Shown here: piece after piece, positions 1-7,423 of the stretch
Numbering within the stretch: position 1 is the first letter of the stretch
How the letters are laid out: each line of letters begins with the position of its first letter
Assembly (NCBI GenBank): GCA_015494375.1
Contig: WGBL01000014.1
Span: forward strand, 1-19,555
Length of the DNA: 19,555 nt
Direction of reading: 5' to 3'
Origin: Hyphomicrobiales bacterium
Lineage (GTDB): Bacteria > Pseudomonadota > Alphaproteobacteria > Rhizobiales > S144-23
Program-made: the position numbers and the translations under genes
The notes under the pieces: model-generated
Database searches by the model: none
What the model was told of the DNA's origin: nothing
What the model saw: the letters and a program-made list of their open reading frames with translations, nothing else

Positions 1-238
1 CGGCCAGGTGCCCGCAAGTCAGTTACAGCGGTTGGCAAGTCAGTCAATGGAGAGTCACGTGCTTGGTATCTCTGACAAATTCGGCACACAGGAGCGCATC
101 GTCACGGTTCCGACATCAAGAACCGTGACGATGCGCTCCTGTGTGCCGAATTTATCAGAGATACCAAGCACGTGACTCTCCTGACTCTCCATTGACTGAC
201 TTGCCAACCGCTGTGACTGACTTGCGGGCACCTGGCCG
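1..238. repeat. Long imperfect inverted repeat at left end
   Basis: Bases 1-110 are the reverse complement of bases 120-238, around a 9-base loop (111-119). By hand alignment the arms differ by two substitutions (near 74/152 and 24/214) and by a 9-base tandem duplication of TGACTCTCC in the right arm (around 173-189). Each arm also holds a 10-base direct repeat, GCAAGTCAGT, at 14-23 and 35-44. The structure begins 17 bases after the ftsQ stop, where ftsA would be expected next. It may be a foldback or MITE-like repeat, a strong transcription-stopping hairpin, or an assembly foldback; the arm differences argue against a pure self-foldback. The outer limit is unknown because the sequence ends inside it. 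Confidence 0.85.
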
Positions 239-255
239 GGTAACACAACAGCCCC

Positions 256-1308
256 TCAGGCATCCTTGCCCCGGCCCCGGCGTCTCATGGTGTCGGGTGC
301 GGGGCCGAGGAGGCGTTTGCGGCGCGAGCTGAGCTGGGTCCGGGGGGCGGGCCGGATATAGACCCGGCCGGCTATGCGGAGATCGATTCGAGCGACGGCG
401 CGATCGAGTATGCGATTTTGGCGCTGGAGATCGGCGAGCCTTGCGAGCGCACGCTCGACATTCTCTTCCGGCAGGGCAACCTCGACGCCATCCTTGAGCG
501 CAAGGTTCCAGCGGCGCTCGGCCACCCGCACCATGGCCTCGACGCGTTGCGTAATTTCGGGGTGGCGCGCAAGCCGGGCGAGGAGCGCAGGCGCGGCTTC
601 AGGTGCGCCCTCGCCGACGATGAACGGCAGCTCCTTGTAGTCGTGGGGTGAGACGGGCTCGAGTGTGCGGCCCTCTCGGTCGATAAGGAACAGGAGCCCG
701 CGGTTCTGCCAGACGGCGAAGGGCTTTCGCTCACGGACCTCGATCGCGAGGGCATCGGGCAATACATAGATCATGCGCGCCCGCGCGACCCAATCGAGCG
801 CCTCGATCCGCTTGCGTGCTGCGGCGGCATCGAAAGCGAGCAATGATTTCGGCTCATCGAGCTCGAGGGCGGCGAGGATGTCCTCAAGTGCGGTGTGGTA
901 ATAGCCGACGACCGCGACTTCGGAGACGTCGAGACCGGCGGCGACGGCCAGGCGGTCGAGCGCGGCAATGGCGCGCGCCGACAGGCCGAGCCCGGGCGTT
1001 GTAGCCGCGAGCACGATTGCCCCAATCGAGATGGCGACAAGCGAGAGGATGAGCCAGCGGCGGGCGAAGCGACGGCGGAGCGCCCCTCTGCATCGAGACC
1101 TGGCGCCCAGGCCGGCGCTGGAGCTGGTGCTGGAGCCGGCCACGCGGCCCGCCAGCGGGGCGGCATAACCGAGGGTGCCGTGCGCCCCGAGGCGTGTTCG
1201 CGCATGCGCAATCACCCGCGGCAGATCCCCCGCGCCGCGTCCATTACGCTCGGCCCGCCCCGGCCGATAGCTCCAGAAGTCCTGGGCAACGCTTTTCAGC
1301 GATCGCAA
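256..1308 (-). CDS. ftsQ: Cell division protein FtsQ
   Basis: FtsQ is a bitopic inner-membrane protein of the divisome that links early (FtsA/FtsZ) and late (FtsB/FtsL/FtsW/FtsI) components. The 350-residue product has an Arg-rich cytoplasmic N-terminus of about 84 residues, one membrane segment (about 85-103), then a POTRA domain (about 126-195: VSEVAVVGYYHTALEDIL, then LDWVARARMIYVLPDALAIEV) and the FtsQ beta domain, ending in IDLRIAGRVYIRP. The start is a TTG at 1308 with an ideal GGAGGA ribosome site at 1315-1320, six bases upstream; the ATG at 1315 is in another frame. The start lies inside the end of ddl (13-base overlap), implying coupled translation. The order murB-ddl-ftsQ is the usual alphaproteobacterial one. 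ftsA, normally next, would lie beyond the left edge. Confidence 0.93.
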   Translation of the reverse strand: MRSLKSVAQDFWSYRPGRAERNGRGAGDLPRVIAHARTRLGAHGTLGYAAPLAGRVAGSSTSSSAGLGARSRCRGALRRRFARRWLILSLVAISIGAIVLAATTPGLGLSARAIAALDRLAVAAGLDVSEVAVVGYYHTALEDILAALELDEPKSLLAFDAAAARKRIEALDWVARARMIYVLPDALAIEVRERKPFAVWQNRGLLFLIDREGRTLEPVSPHDYKELPFIVGEGAPEAAPALLARLARHPEITQRVEAMVRVAERRWNLALKDGVEVALPEENVERALARLADLQRQNRILDRAVARIDLRIAGRVYIRPAPRTQLSSRRKRLLGPAPDTMRRRGRGKDA

Positions 1309-2237
1309 GAAGCATCCTCCACAATCCAGCGCACCAGTTCACCGAACGAGCAACCGTTCGCAGCGGCCAGCTCCGGCACCAGCGAAGTCGCCGTCATTCC
1401 GGGCTGCGTGTTGACCTCGAGACAGACGAGCTCGAAGATGCCATCGGAGCGCTCGTTGAGGCGAAAATCGCTCCGCGTGACGCCACGACAACCGAGGGCC
1501 TTATGGGCCGCTAACGTTAATGATTGTATAGACCGGTAAATATTCGGTGAAAGCTGCGCAGGGAGGACATGTTTTGAACCACCGGCTAAATATTTGGCAT
1601 CATAGTTGTAGAATCGGTGGCCTTTTTCGGGAACAATCTCGATGATTTCGAGGACCTGACCGCCCATGACGCCGCAGGTGAGTTCGCGACCGGGGATATA
1701 GCGCTCGACCATGAGCGGCTGATCGGCGGGCGTCTCCTTGGGCAGGAGGTCGAGCGGGGGCGCATTGGTGCCGTCCTCGACAATGACAACCCCCACACTC
1801 GAGCCTTCGGCGACAGGCTTGATGACATAGGGCGGCGCCATGGGGTGGTCGTGGGCGAGCTCCTCACGGCTCACCTCGCGGCCTTCAGCGACAGGAATGC
1901 CGGCGGCCGCCAGCACCTTCTTTGCGCGCTCCTTGTGCATGGCAAGGGCCGAGGCGAGGACGCCCGAATGCGTATAGGGAATGCCGAGGGTCTCCAAGAG
2001 GCCTTGGATGCGGCCATCCTCGCCCCAGCGGCCGTGGAGGGCGTTGAAGCAGACATCGGGGCGGAGCTCGGCGAGCGTTTGCGCGATATTGCGATCGACG
2101 TCGAGCCGCGTCACACGGTAGCCCTCGGCCTCGAGCGCTTCGGCGCAGGCGTTGCCGGTGGCAAGGCTCACCTCACGCTCGGCCGACCAGCCCCCCATCA
2201 GGACGGCGACATGCTCGAATTTGCGGTTGCGGCTCAT
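1296..2237 (-). CDS. ddl: D-alanine--D-alanine ligase
   Basis: This ATP-grasp enzyme makes D-Ala-D-Ala for the peptidoglycan stem peptide in the cytoplasm. The product is 313 residues, normal for the family. Visible motifs are GGWSAEREVSL (15-25), HGRWGEDG (68-75), the ATP-binding stretch KPVAEGSSVGV, YNYDAKY, GVTRSDFR and the metal and product site EVNTQPGMT. The frame is open further upstream to 2321, but the ATG at 2237 gives the family N-terminus and its ATGA overlaps the murB stop. Downstream it overlaps ftsQ. Codons for residues about 206-245 (bases 1501-1620) are unusually AT-rich, about 44% GC by hand count, with TTA, ATA and TCA codons that are rare in the flanking genes, yet the protein motifs stay intact. 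This suggests a short recombination tract. Confidence 0.95.
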   Translation of the reverse strand: MSRNRKFEHVAVLMGGWSAEREVSLATGNACAEALEAEGYRVTRLDVDRNIAQTLAELRPDVCFNALHGRWGEDGRIQGLLETLGIPYTHSGVLASALAMHKERAKKVLAAAGIPVAEGREVSREELAHDHPMAPPYVIKPVAEGSSVGVVIVEDGTNAPPLDLLPKETPADQPLMVERYIPGRELTCGVMGGQVLEIIEIVPEKGHRFYNYDAKYLAGGSKHVLPAQLSPNIYRSIQSLTLAAHKALGCRGVTRSDFRLNERSDGIFELVCLEVNTQPGMTATSLVPELAAANGCSFGELVRWIVEDASCDR

Positions 2238-3250
2238 GGCGGTTCTCCGTCCATTGCAAGGGCGAGCGCAGGGCCCATCGGGCGGCCCGGAAGCGGGACG
2301 CCAAGGCGCCTGATCTCCCACTCGAGCTCGACACCCTCACGCGCTGCGACGCGCGCCCGCACCGTCTCGCCGAGCCGTTCGAGGTCCTCGGCCGTGGCGC
2401 TGCCTGTGTTGATCAGAAAGTTGCAGTGATGCTCCGAGACCTTGGCGCCGCCGACAACAAGGCCGCGGCAGCCCGCCCGGTCGATGAGGCGCCAAGCGCT
2501 TTCGCCATCGGGGTTCTTGAAGGTTGAGCCGCCGGTGCGCTCCCGGATGGGCTGATGGGTCTCGCGGTAGGTGGTGACCGCCGCCATCTCCTCGAGAATG
2601 CGGGTGCGTTCGCCGGGCACGCCCTCAAAGAGCGCCTCGGTGAAGATGAAATCAGGGGGCGCGCTGCAATGGCGATAGCCATAGCCGAGCTCCTCGACGC
2701 GCAACACATGGGCCCGGCCCTCGCGATCAAGCACCCGCACCTCGCAAAGCACCTCGGCCGTCTCGCCGCCATGGGCGCCTGCATTCATGCGCAACGCACC
2801 GCCGATGCCCCCCGGGATGCCGCGGTAGAAGGCAAGCCCCGCAATCTCGGCCTCGGCCGCGGCCGCCGCCAGGCGCTGGTCGGGCACCGCCGCCCCGGCA
2901 CGGATGCGCCCGCCCCCTTGCGGCTCGATGCCCGCAAAGCCGCGCCCCAGGCGGATCACAACGCCCGGAATGCCGCCATCGCGGACAAGCAGATTGGAGC
3001 CGAGCCCGATGACAGTCACTGGCACCTCGGACGGCAAGGCCTTGAGAAAACGCGCAAGGTCGGCCTCATCGGCGGGGCTGAATAGCGCTTGCGCCGGCCC
3101 GCCCACCCGAAACCAGGTGATGGCATCGAGCGCAACGCCCGCGCGCAGCCGCCCCCGCAGGCCCGCCGCTGCGGCCTCGATCTCTTGGATGAGGTCTCCG
3201 CACTCTTTGAGGTCTTTGCTCTCTTTTGCCCGCTGATCCGATTGTTCCAT
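2234..3250 (-). CDS. murB: UDP-N-acetylenolpyruvoylglucosamine reductase MurB
   Basis: MurB is the FAD enzyme that reduces UDP-GlcNAc-enolpyruvate to UDP-MurNAc with NADPH, the second committed step of peptidoglycan precursor synthesis. The 338-residue product has the FAD-binding motifs GLGSNLLVRDGG (82-93) and YRGIPGGIGGALRMNAG (142-158), the GGSTFKNP motif (240-247) with the catalytic Ser242, and RAGCRGLVVGGAKVSEHHCN. The GGSTFKNP form fits the MurB type usual in Alphaproteobacteria and Gram-positives. The first 30 or so residues are a poorly conserved charged extension; the ATG at 3250 has no clear ribosome site, so the start is less certain. Its stop overlaps the ddl start (ATGA). murC and murG, often just upstream in this class, are absent; a 331-base gap and a patatin gene lie there instead. 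Confidence 0.95.
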   Translation of the reverse strand: MEQSDQRAKESKDLKECGDLIQEIEAAAAGLRGRLRAGVALDAITWFRVGGPAQALFSPADEADLARFLKALPSEVPVTVIGLGSNLLVRDGGIPGVVIRLGRGFAGIEPQGGGRIRAGAAVPDQRLAAAAAEAEIAGLAFYRGIPGGIGGALRMNAGAHGGETAEVLCEVRVLDREGRAHVLRVEELGYGYRHCSAPPDFIFTEALFEGVPGERTRILEEMAAVTTYRETHQPIRERTGGSTFKNPDGESAWRLIDRAGCRGLVVGGAKVSEHHCNFLINTGSATAEDLERLGETVRARVAAREGVELEWEIRRLGVPLPGRPMGPALALAMDGEPP

Positions 3251-3581
3251 CTGCTGATCCGATCAATATATGACGGCTGCCTGATAGGACGGCCGCCCGC
3301 AACGCAAAATCACGAGGGGCGAGTTCGCCGGACTTACCGAGCTCGACAGGGGCGGCTCTCGCAGCGCCTCAAGGGCGGTTTTCGTTGCACCCTTTCAGCC
3401 CCCGGCGTCTTTGGGCTCCCAATACGAGTCTGCCCATACCCCATGGCAACAGGTTGTCCAATGGCAATGATCTCTGCCACGGACAAAAGACTTTTCGAGC
3501 AGACTCGTCTCGATGAAGCCGGCTCCCCTGACGAAGTGCTCCTGGGCGAGATTTTGCCGTCGCTTCTCCGCTCATGGCGTT
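3251..3581. other. Intergenic region upstream of murB
   Basis: I see no convincing gene in these 331 bases. Near the murB end there is an 11-base direct repeat, GCTGATCCGAT, at 3232-3242 (inside the murB start region) and 3253-3263, followed by an AT-rich ATCAATATATGAC that could belong to a murB promoter. A perfect 10-base inverted repeat, ACGAGTCTGC at 3424-3433 and GCAGACTCGT at 3499-3508, encloses 65 bases with several smaller possible pairings. This could be a structured leader or terminator region, but nothing matches an RNA family that I recognise. Confidence 0.4.
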
Positions 3582-4649
3582 TCATTTTCGTGAAAAAGAA
3601 GGAGTGCCGGCATGCAGAAAGAGGGCCGGCAAGTCGGCCGTCTCGCGGCGGCCGATGTCGCTGAAGTGGTCCGCGAGCCAATGCTCGGCCTCGTTGCGGC
3701 CGGCCTCATGGAGGCGCCTCAAGAGACGGCCTTCGGGCTTTAGTTTGCTCTGGGGCGAGAGTGCGCGGGTGTGCGCGGCGCCCGAGATGAGGTGAAAGCG
3801 CTGACGCGCGAGCGCCCGCCAGTCCCGCCCGAGCGCGCTTTCGTTGCGTCGATGGCCAAACCGGCCCTCGCAGCGCCGCGCGGCATCGATGAGCGCAACA
3901 TCGCGCAAGAATGGCTGGTTGAAGGTGAGCCGTGCGATATTGCCGGCAATCGCCGCGGCAGTTCTTGGCACCCCCTCCTGGCGGATGGGATTGACAAGGA
4001 CCACAAGTGTGTCGCGCGCCCGGCTGTGGCGGGCCAGTGTGACGAGATCGGGATTGGCCGCAAAGCCGCCGTCCCAATAGTGCGCTCCGTCGATCTCTAC
4101 CGCCTGATAAAGCGTCGGCAGGCAGGCCGAAGCGAGCACCACATCGACAGTAAGCTCGGCGCCTGAGAAGATGCGTGCGAGGCCGCTTTCGACCGCAGTG
4201 GCAGCGATCAAGAGCTCGAATGGCAGATTGCGACGGAGGTCCTCAAAATCGATATGGGCGCGCAGGATGGCGCGCAATGGGTTGATGTCGAGGGGGTTGA
4301 AGCTGTAGGGCGAGAGCACGCTGGTGAGCTGTTGATAGCCCGAGGTGGCGAGCGCCTCGGCGCCCGCGAGCATGGACACATAACGCGAGAAGGCCGGCAG
4401 GCCCGCCTTGTTGATGTCCCTCCAGAGCGCGGCGAGCCTGGCGCGCGCGCCCTCGGCGCCCCCCTCGACATAGCCCGCCGCCAGTGCGACCGCGTTGACG
4501 GCGCCGGCGCTCGTCCCGCTGATGGCGGCGATCTCAAGGCGTGGCTCCTCGAGCAGCCGATCGAGCACGCCCCACGTGAATGCGCCGTGGGCGCCGCCCC
4601 CCTGAAGCGCCAGATTGAGCGCCCGTCGGGAATTGCCGAAAAAGCGCAC
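3582..4649 (-). CDS. Patatin-like phospholipase family protein
   Basis: Patatin-like proteins are lipid acyl hydrolases that use a Ser-Asp dyad. The 355-residue product has all three hallmarks: the oxyanion loop GGGAHG (17-22), the nucleophile elbow GTSAG (45-49, Ser47) and the DGG motif at 193-195 (Asp193). SACLPTLY, just before the third motif, is also typical. There is no signal peptide, so it is probably cytoplasmic or membrane-peripheral. The C-terminal 120 residues are Arg-rich with no motif that I recognise. The start is a GTG at 4649, chosen because it begins just before the conserved ALNLALQGGGAHG strand; AGGGAG lies about ten bases upstream. It stands alone between two intergenic gaps, in the same direction as murB, and its substrate cannot be inferred from position. 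Confidence 0.88.
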   Translation of the reverse strand: MRFFGNSRRALNLALQGGGAHGAFTWGVLDRLLEEPRLEIAAISGTSAGAVNAVALAAGYVEGGAEGARARLAALWRDINKAGLPAFSRYVSMLAGAEALATSGYQQLTSVLSPYSFNPLDINPLRAILRAHIDFEDLRRNLPFELLIAATAVESGLARIFSGAELTVDVVLASACLPTLYQAVEIDGAHYWDGGFAANPDLVTLARHSRARDTLVVLVNPIRQEGVPRTAAAIAGNIARLTFNQPFLRDVALIDAARRCEGRFGHRRNESALGRDWRALARQRFHLISGAAHTRALSPQSKLKPEGRLLRRLHEAGRNEAEHWLADHFSDIGRRETADLPALFLHAGTPSFSRK

Positions 4650-4675
4650 CGCGCCGCGCTCCCTTGAGCGTCTTC

Positions 4676-4707
4676 ATCCTTTGCGGGCCGTATCCTTTGC
4701 GGGCCGT
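4676..4707. repeat. 16-bp perfect tandem duplication
   Basis: ATCCTTTGCGGGCCGT occurs at 4676-4691 and again, with no gap, at 4692-4707, just upstream of the patatin gene start. It is followed by a GC-rich hairpin (CGCGGG at 4717-4722 paired with CCCGCG at 4729-4734, six-base loop) that lies about 100 bases downstream of the membrane-protein gene and could contribute to its termination, though it lacks a T-tract. Confidence 0.75.
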
Positions 4708-4810
4708 GCCAAAGGCCGCGGGTCACGGCCCGCGATTGGCCTCGCGACCGCGTCTCCGGCTTTCTTGATTAATGACCGATCCCCAATGCGCTGTCGCAGT
4801 GCTCTATTAT

Positions 4811-4855
4811 GCGCCTTTCACCGCGGCGCTCTAAGCGCCTTTCACCGCGGCGCTC
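4811..4855. repeat. 24-bp-period tandem duplication over a stop codon
   Basis: The same 21 bases occur at 4811-4831 and 4835-4855, a tandem repeat of period 24. Read on the minus strand, the repeated unit encodes the last seven residues of the upstream membrane protein (SAAVKGA) and, in the first copy, its TAG stop. Reading through that stop would give SAAVKGA a second time and then TAA TAG in the same frame. The duplication is therefore in frame and leaves the protein end unchanged. Confidence 0.85.
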
Positions 4856-5439
4856 CTTGTGCTCTTTGCGCTCTTCTCGCGCCAAACCCGCGTGAGCAGC
4901 GCATGCCCTCCAAAGAGCACCGCCAGCCACACCACATTGCCGGCGAGGGTGTATTTGAAGAAGGGCAGCGCAGCTACATAGCACATCCAGAGTCCGGCAA
5001 GGGTATGCGGGTAGGTGTTGTAGAAGAGCCAGACGGCAAAATTGCTGATCGCAAAAAAGAGGATTGCGGCTCCAAGCGCCGAGGCACCGATGCCGAAAAG
5101 GCTCACGCCCCGCACGCCCATGGCGCGGCCGAACAGCACCGGCAGGAGCATCGCCAGATAGACCGCGGCCATGACACCCGGGTGATAGAGCCCAAGCACG
5201 AGATCGCCGAGGATGAGCACGGCCAGCGGCACCAGCCAGGCGAGCCGGCCGGCAAGCCCATCGCCCCGGAGCACAAACCCCGCAAAAATCGCAATGGCCG
5301 CCACCGGTGTGAAATTGGGCGGATGGGGCAGTATGCGGCCGGCAAGGCCAATGGCAACGAGCCCCCCGGCAATGCCCAGAATCGTGGCCACCGACCGGCC
5401 TGCGCTCGCGGCATTCATCTTTCTCATCATTTCTTTCAT
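4831..5439 (-). CDS. DUF6580-like polytopic membrane protein
   Basis: This product of about 202 residues is a very hydrophobic inner-membrane protein with roughly six membrane segments and a basic tail. Near the N-terminus it has RILPHPPNFTPVAAIAIFAG, the stretch I associate with the DUF6580 family; other segments are GDLVLGLYHPGVMAAVYLA and FFAISNFAVWLFYNTYPHT. Function is unknown to me; the size and topology resemble small-molecule transporter subunits such as ECF S components, but that is only a comparison. The frame opens with a TTG at 5448; I prefer the ATG at 5439. Several further ATG codons follow (residues 4, 5 and 8) and no good ribosome site picks among them. The gene ends in a TAG inside a 24-base tandem duplication. 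It is separate from both neighbours. Confidence 0.72.
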   Translation of the reverse strand: MKEMMRKMNAASAGRSVATILGIAGGLVAIGLAGRILPHPPNFTPVAAIAIFAGFVLRGDGLAGRLAWLVPLAVLILGDLVLGLYHPGVMAAVYLAMLLPVLFGRAMGVRGVSLFGIGASALGAAILFFAISNFAVWLFYNTYPHTLAGLWMCYVAALPFFKYTLAGNVVWLAVLFGGHALLTRVWREKSAKSTRSAAVKGA

Positions 5440-5837
5440 GGTTTTCAACGTCTTATGGCCTTATCCAGCATGACTCTTGCGCGGCCTTTCCCGACCACGG
5501 CGGCTCCCTTTCTCGACCATTAGGTCGTGCCTGGTATGTGGCAATCATTCGATGGCAAGTCGCCGATCCATTGCGATTCTGCTTAGCTCAAGGGAGCCCC
5601 GGCCGCAAGCGCCAGTGCCGTCTTTGCACCTTCTGTGCGTCTTCATGGGCGTCCCCAGAAGGTTTGGGGCTCGGCTCTGGCGTCGCCTGAGCGGATAACG
5701 CGAACGGCTCGCAGCCAAAACGCCTGCCAAAGGCGGAGCGACTTGGCCTCTTCGCGCACATCCGCCAACCCTCCAACGCATCCCTTCAAACCGGAATGCG
5801 GCCTATACGTGACACCACAACGGATCACACCATCACG
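5440..5837. other. Intergenic region upstream of the DUF6580-like gene
   Basis: No gene that I can support lies in these 398 bases. On the minus strand, which would be the leader of the membrane-protein gene, there are small hairpins, for example CCCCA and TGGGG around 5654-5670 and GACC/GGTC around 5515-5530, and short reading frames without ribosome sites. I compared it by eye with the cobalamin riboswitch core, because membrane proteins of this type are sometimes vitamin-related, and found no match. Confidence 0.35.
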
Positions 5838-7049
5838 TCAAATGAGCGTCTTGAGGTCGCGCGCCGGATCGGCCACCTCATCAGGGGCGGGCGAGCGGCC
5901 CGCGGCGATGAGGCGCCGGCCGGTCATATAGGCGCGCGGATCGGCGATCGCCTCGACCGCAATCAGCCGGCCCCCGCGATAGCACCACACCGAGCCCGTC
6001 TCAGGGCGCCGCCCCGGCCGCCAGACCGTGCTCTCGACCCCCACAGGCAGCCCTGCCATCTGAATCTGATACTGGTACTGGTCGGACCAGAACCAAGGCA
6101 CCTCTTCGTAAGGCGCACCTTGCCCAGAGAGGTTTTTCGCCACCGCCTTGGCCTGCTCGACGGCGTTCTGCACCGATTCAAGCCGGATGCGGCCATAGAG
6201 CGGGTCGGGGAACTCCGCCACATCGCCGAAGGCATGGATGGCGGCATCGCTCGTGCGGCAATAAGCATCGACGATGATGCCGTTGCCGACCTCGAGCCCC
6301 GCCCGCTCCGCGAGCACCTGATTGGGCACGACCCCGATGCCGACGAGCACCACATCGGCCGCGATGCGCTCGCCGCCCTCGAGCACCACGGCCTCGACGC
6401 GGGCCCGGCCCTCGATGGCCGTCACCCGGGCATTGAGGCGGATAACGACGCCGCGCCCCTCGTGAATGGCGCGCACCCGCTCTGACAACGCCTCGCTCGC
6501 CACCCGGGCCATCAGCCGCGGCATCTGCTCGACAACCGTCACCTCGGCCCCCATGAGCCTTGCGGTCGCCGCCACCTCGAGGCCGATATAGCCACCGCCG
6601 ATGATCACCACGCGCCCCCCCGCAGCGAGCCGCGGGCGCAAGGCATCGGCATCGTCGATGGTGCGCAAGAGGTGAACCCCCTCGAGCTCGGCGCCCGGCA
6701 CCGAGAGGGCCCGCGGCCGGGCGCCTGTGGCAATGGCGAGCATGTCATAGGCGATGGTGCGGCCGTCGGCGAGCCGTACACGGGCCGCTTCACGGTCGAT
6801 CTCCACCACCTCTGCGCCGGCGATCAGCGCAAGCCCCCCCTCGCCCCAATAGCTTTCGTTCTTGAGATAAAGGTGCGCGGCCTCGACCTTGCCACGCAAA
6901 TAGCCTTTTGATAGCGGCGGGCGCTGGTAGGGCGCATGGGGCTCGGCGCCAACGAGTGTGATGTTGCCCTCGAACGCCCCCTCCTTGAGGGCAACGGCAA
7001 GCTCACCGCCGCCGTGGCCCGCGCCGATGATAACGATTTGCTCCGACAT
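5838..7049 (-). CDS. FAD-dependent ferredoxin/rubredoxin reductase-type oxidoreductase
   Basis: The 403-residue product is a class of flavoprotein that passes electrons from NAD(P)H to a ferredoxin, as in putidaredoxin, rhodocoxin or dioxygenase systems. It has the FAD dinucleotide fold GAGHGG (9-14), the LSKGYL stretch, ATGARPRAL, a second Rossmann motif IGGGYIGLE for NAD(P)H, AFGDVAEF near the FAD ribityl site, ESVQNAVEQAKAVAKN and the C-terminal VPWFWSDQYQYQIQMAG signature of this subfamily. No redox-active CxxxxC pair of the glutathione reductase kind is present, as expected. The ATG at 7049 is followed directly by the fold; upstream AGGCGAG is a modest ribosome site. No ferredoxin, P450 or oxygenase gene is next to it, so the partner is unknown. 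It is transcribed divergently from the ABC importer. Confidence 0.93.
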   Translation of the reverse strand: MSEQIVIIGAGHGGGELAVALKEGAFEGNITLVGAEPHAPYQRPPLSKGYLRGKVEAAHLYLKNESYWGEGGLALIAGAEVVEIDREAARVRLADGRTIAYDMLAIATGARPRALSVPGAELEGVHLLRTIDDADALRPRLAAGGRVVIIGGGYIGLEVAATARLMGAEVTVVEQMPRLMARVASEALSERVRAIHEGRGVVIRLNARVTAIEGRARVEAVVLEGGERIAADVVLVGIGVVPNQVLAERAGLEVGNGIIVDAYCRTSDAAIHAFGDVAEFPDPLYGRIRLESVQNAVEQAKAVAKNLSGQGAPYEEVPWFWSDQYQYQIQMAGLPVGVESTVWRPGRRPETGSVWCYRGGRLIAVEAIADPRAYMTGRRLIAAGRSPAPDEVADPARDLKTLI

Positions 7050-7423
7050 CTCGCCTGGTCTCGCTCTTTGTCTTATTGTCTTATCGTCTTATCGCCGTCT
7101 TCTCAGCTCTTGTTTGCCTGGTGCCCGCCGGCAGTCTGCCCACTGCTTGCCTGGTGGCACTCCGCCTGACGCACGGCGGATCAAGCCCGAGAGGTAGCAC
7201 CATCGTCCCAATCGCGCCAGCGCCGGCAATCGTAACGAATGAGAGCGCATCAGGGGATGGTGCCATAGAGGGAAGATGATTACGCTGCGGCCCCTGCATG
7301 CCGTTCCTTTGAGAAAAATAGCAATCATTCAGCCGCTGGGCTGTTTCAAAAACTTCAAGGCCGTCTTATGATCGCCCGGCCAGTGCGAAAGTCTGCAACA
7401 ACAACGAATGGAGGAAACGAACC
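7050..7423. promoter_or_regulatory. Divergent control region, reductase / ABC importer
   Basis: These 374 bases separate two divergently read units and must hold both promoters. Visible structure: three tandem 8-base units (T/C)GTCTTAT at 7069-7092, 20-43 bases upstream of the reductase start; a 10-base direct repeat TTGCCTGGTG at 7114-7123 and 7147-7156; and an inverted repeat GCACCAT (7197-7203) / ATGGTGC (7257-7263) enclosing 53 bases. GGAGGA at 7410-7415 is the ribosome site of the importer binding protein, eight bases from its ATG. I could not assign reliable -35/-10 pairs. Confidence 0.55.

Noticed and set aside
2238..2321. Longer Ddl start at 2321
   Set aside because: It adds 28 residues that overlap murB and lack family similarity; the ATGA overlap at 2237 is the better start.
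1617..2429. 270-residue plus-strand frame opposite ddl and murB
   Set aside because: Shadow frame; the minus strand carries two enzymes with full motifs.
5440..5837. Cobalamin or other known riboswitch upstream of the membrane protein
   Set aside because: I could not find the conserved core elements on either strand by eye.
7150..7260. Possible ketopantoate reductase remnant (minus-strand IAGAGAIGT)
   Set aside because: Only about a dozen residues resemble the NADP motif, with nothing of the family on either side; chance is more likely.
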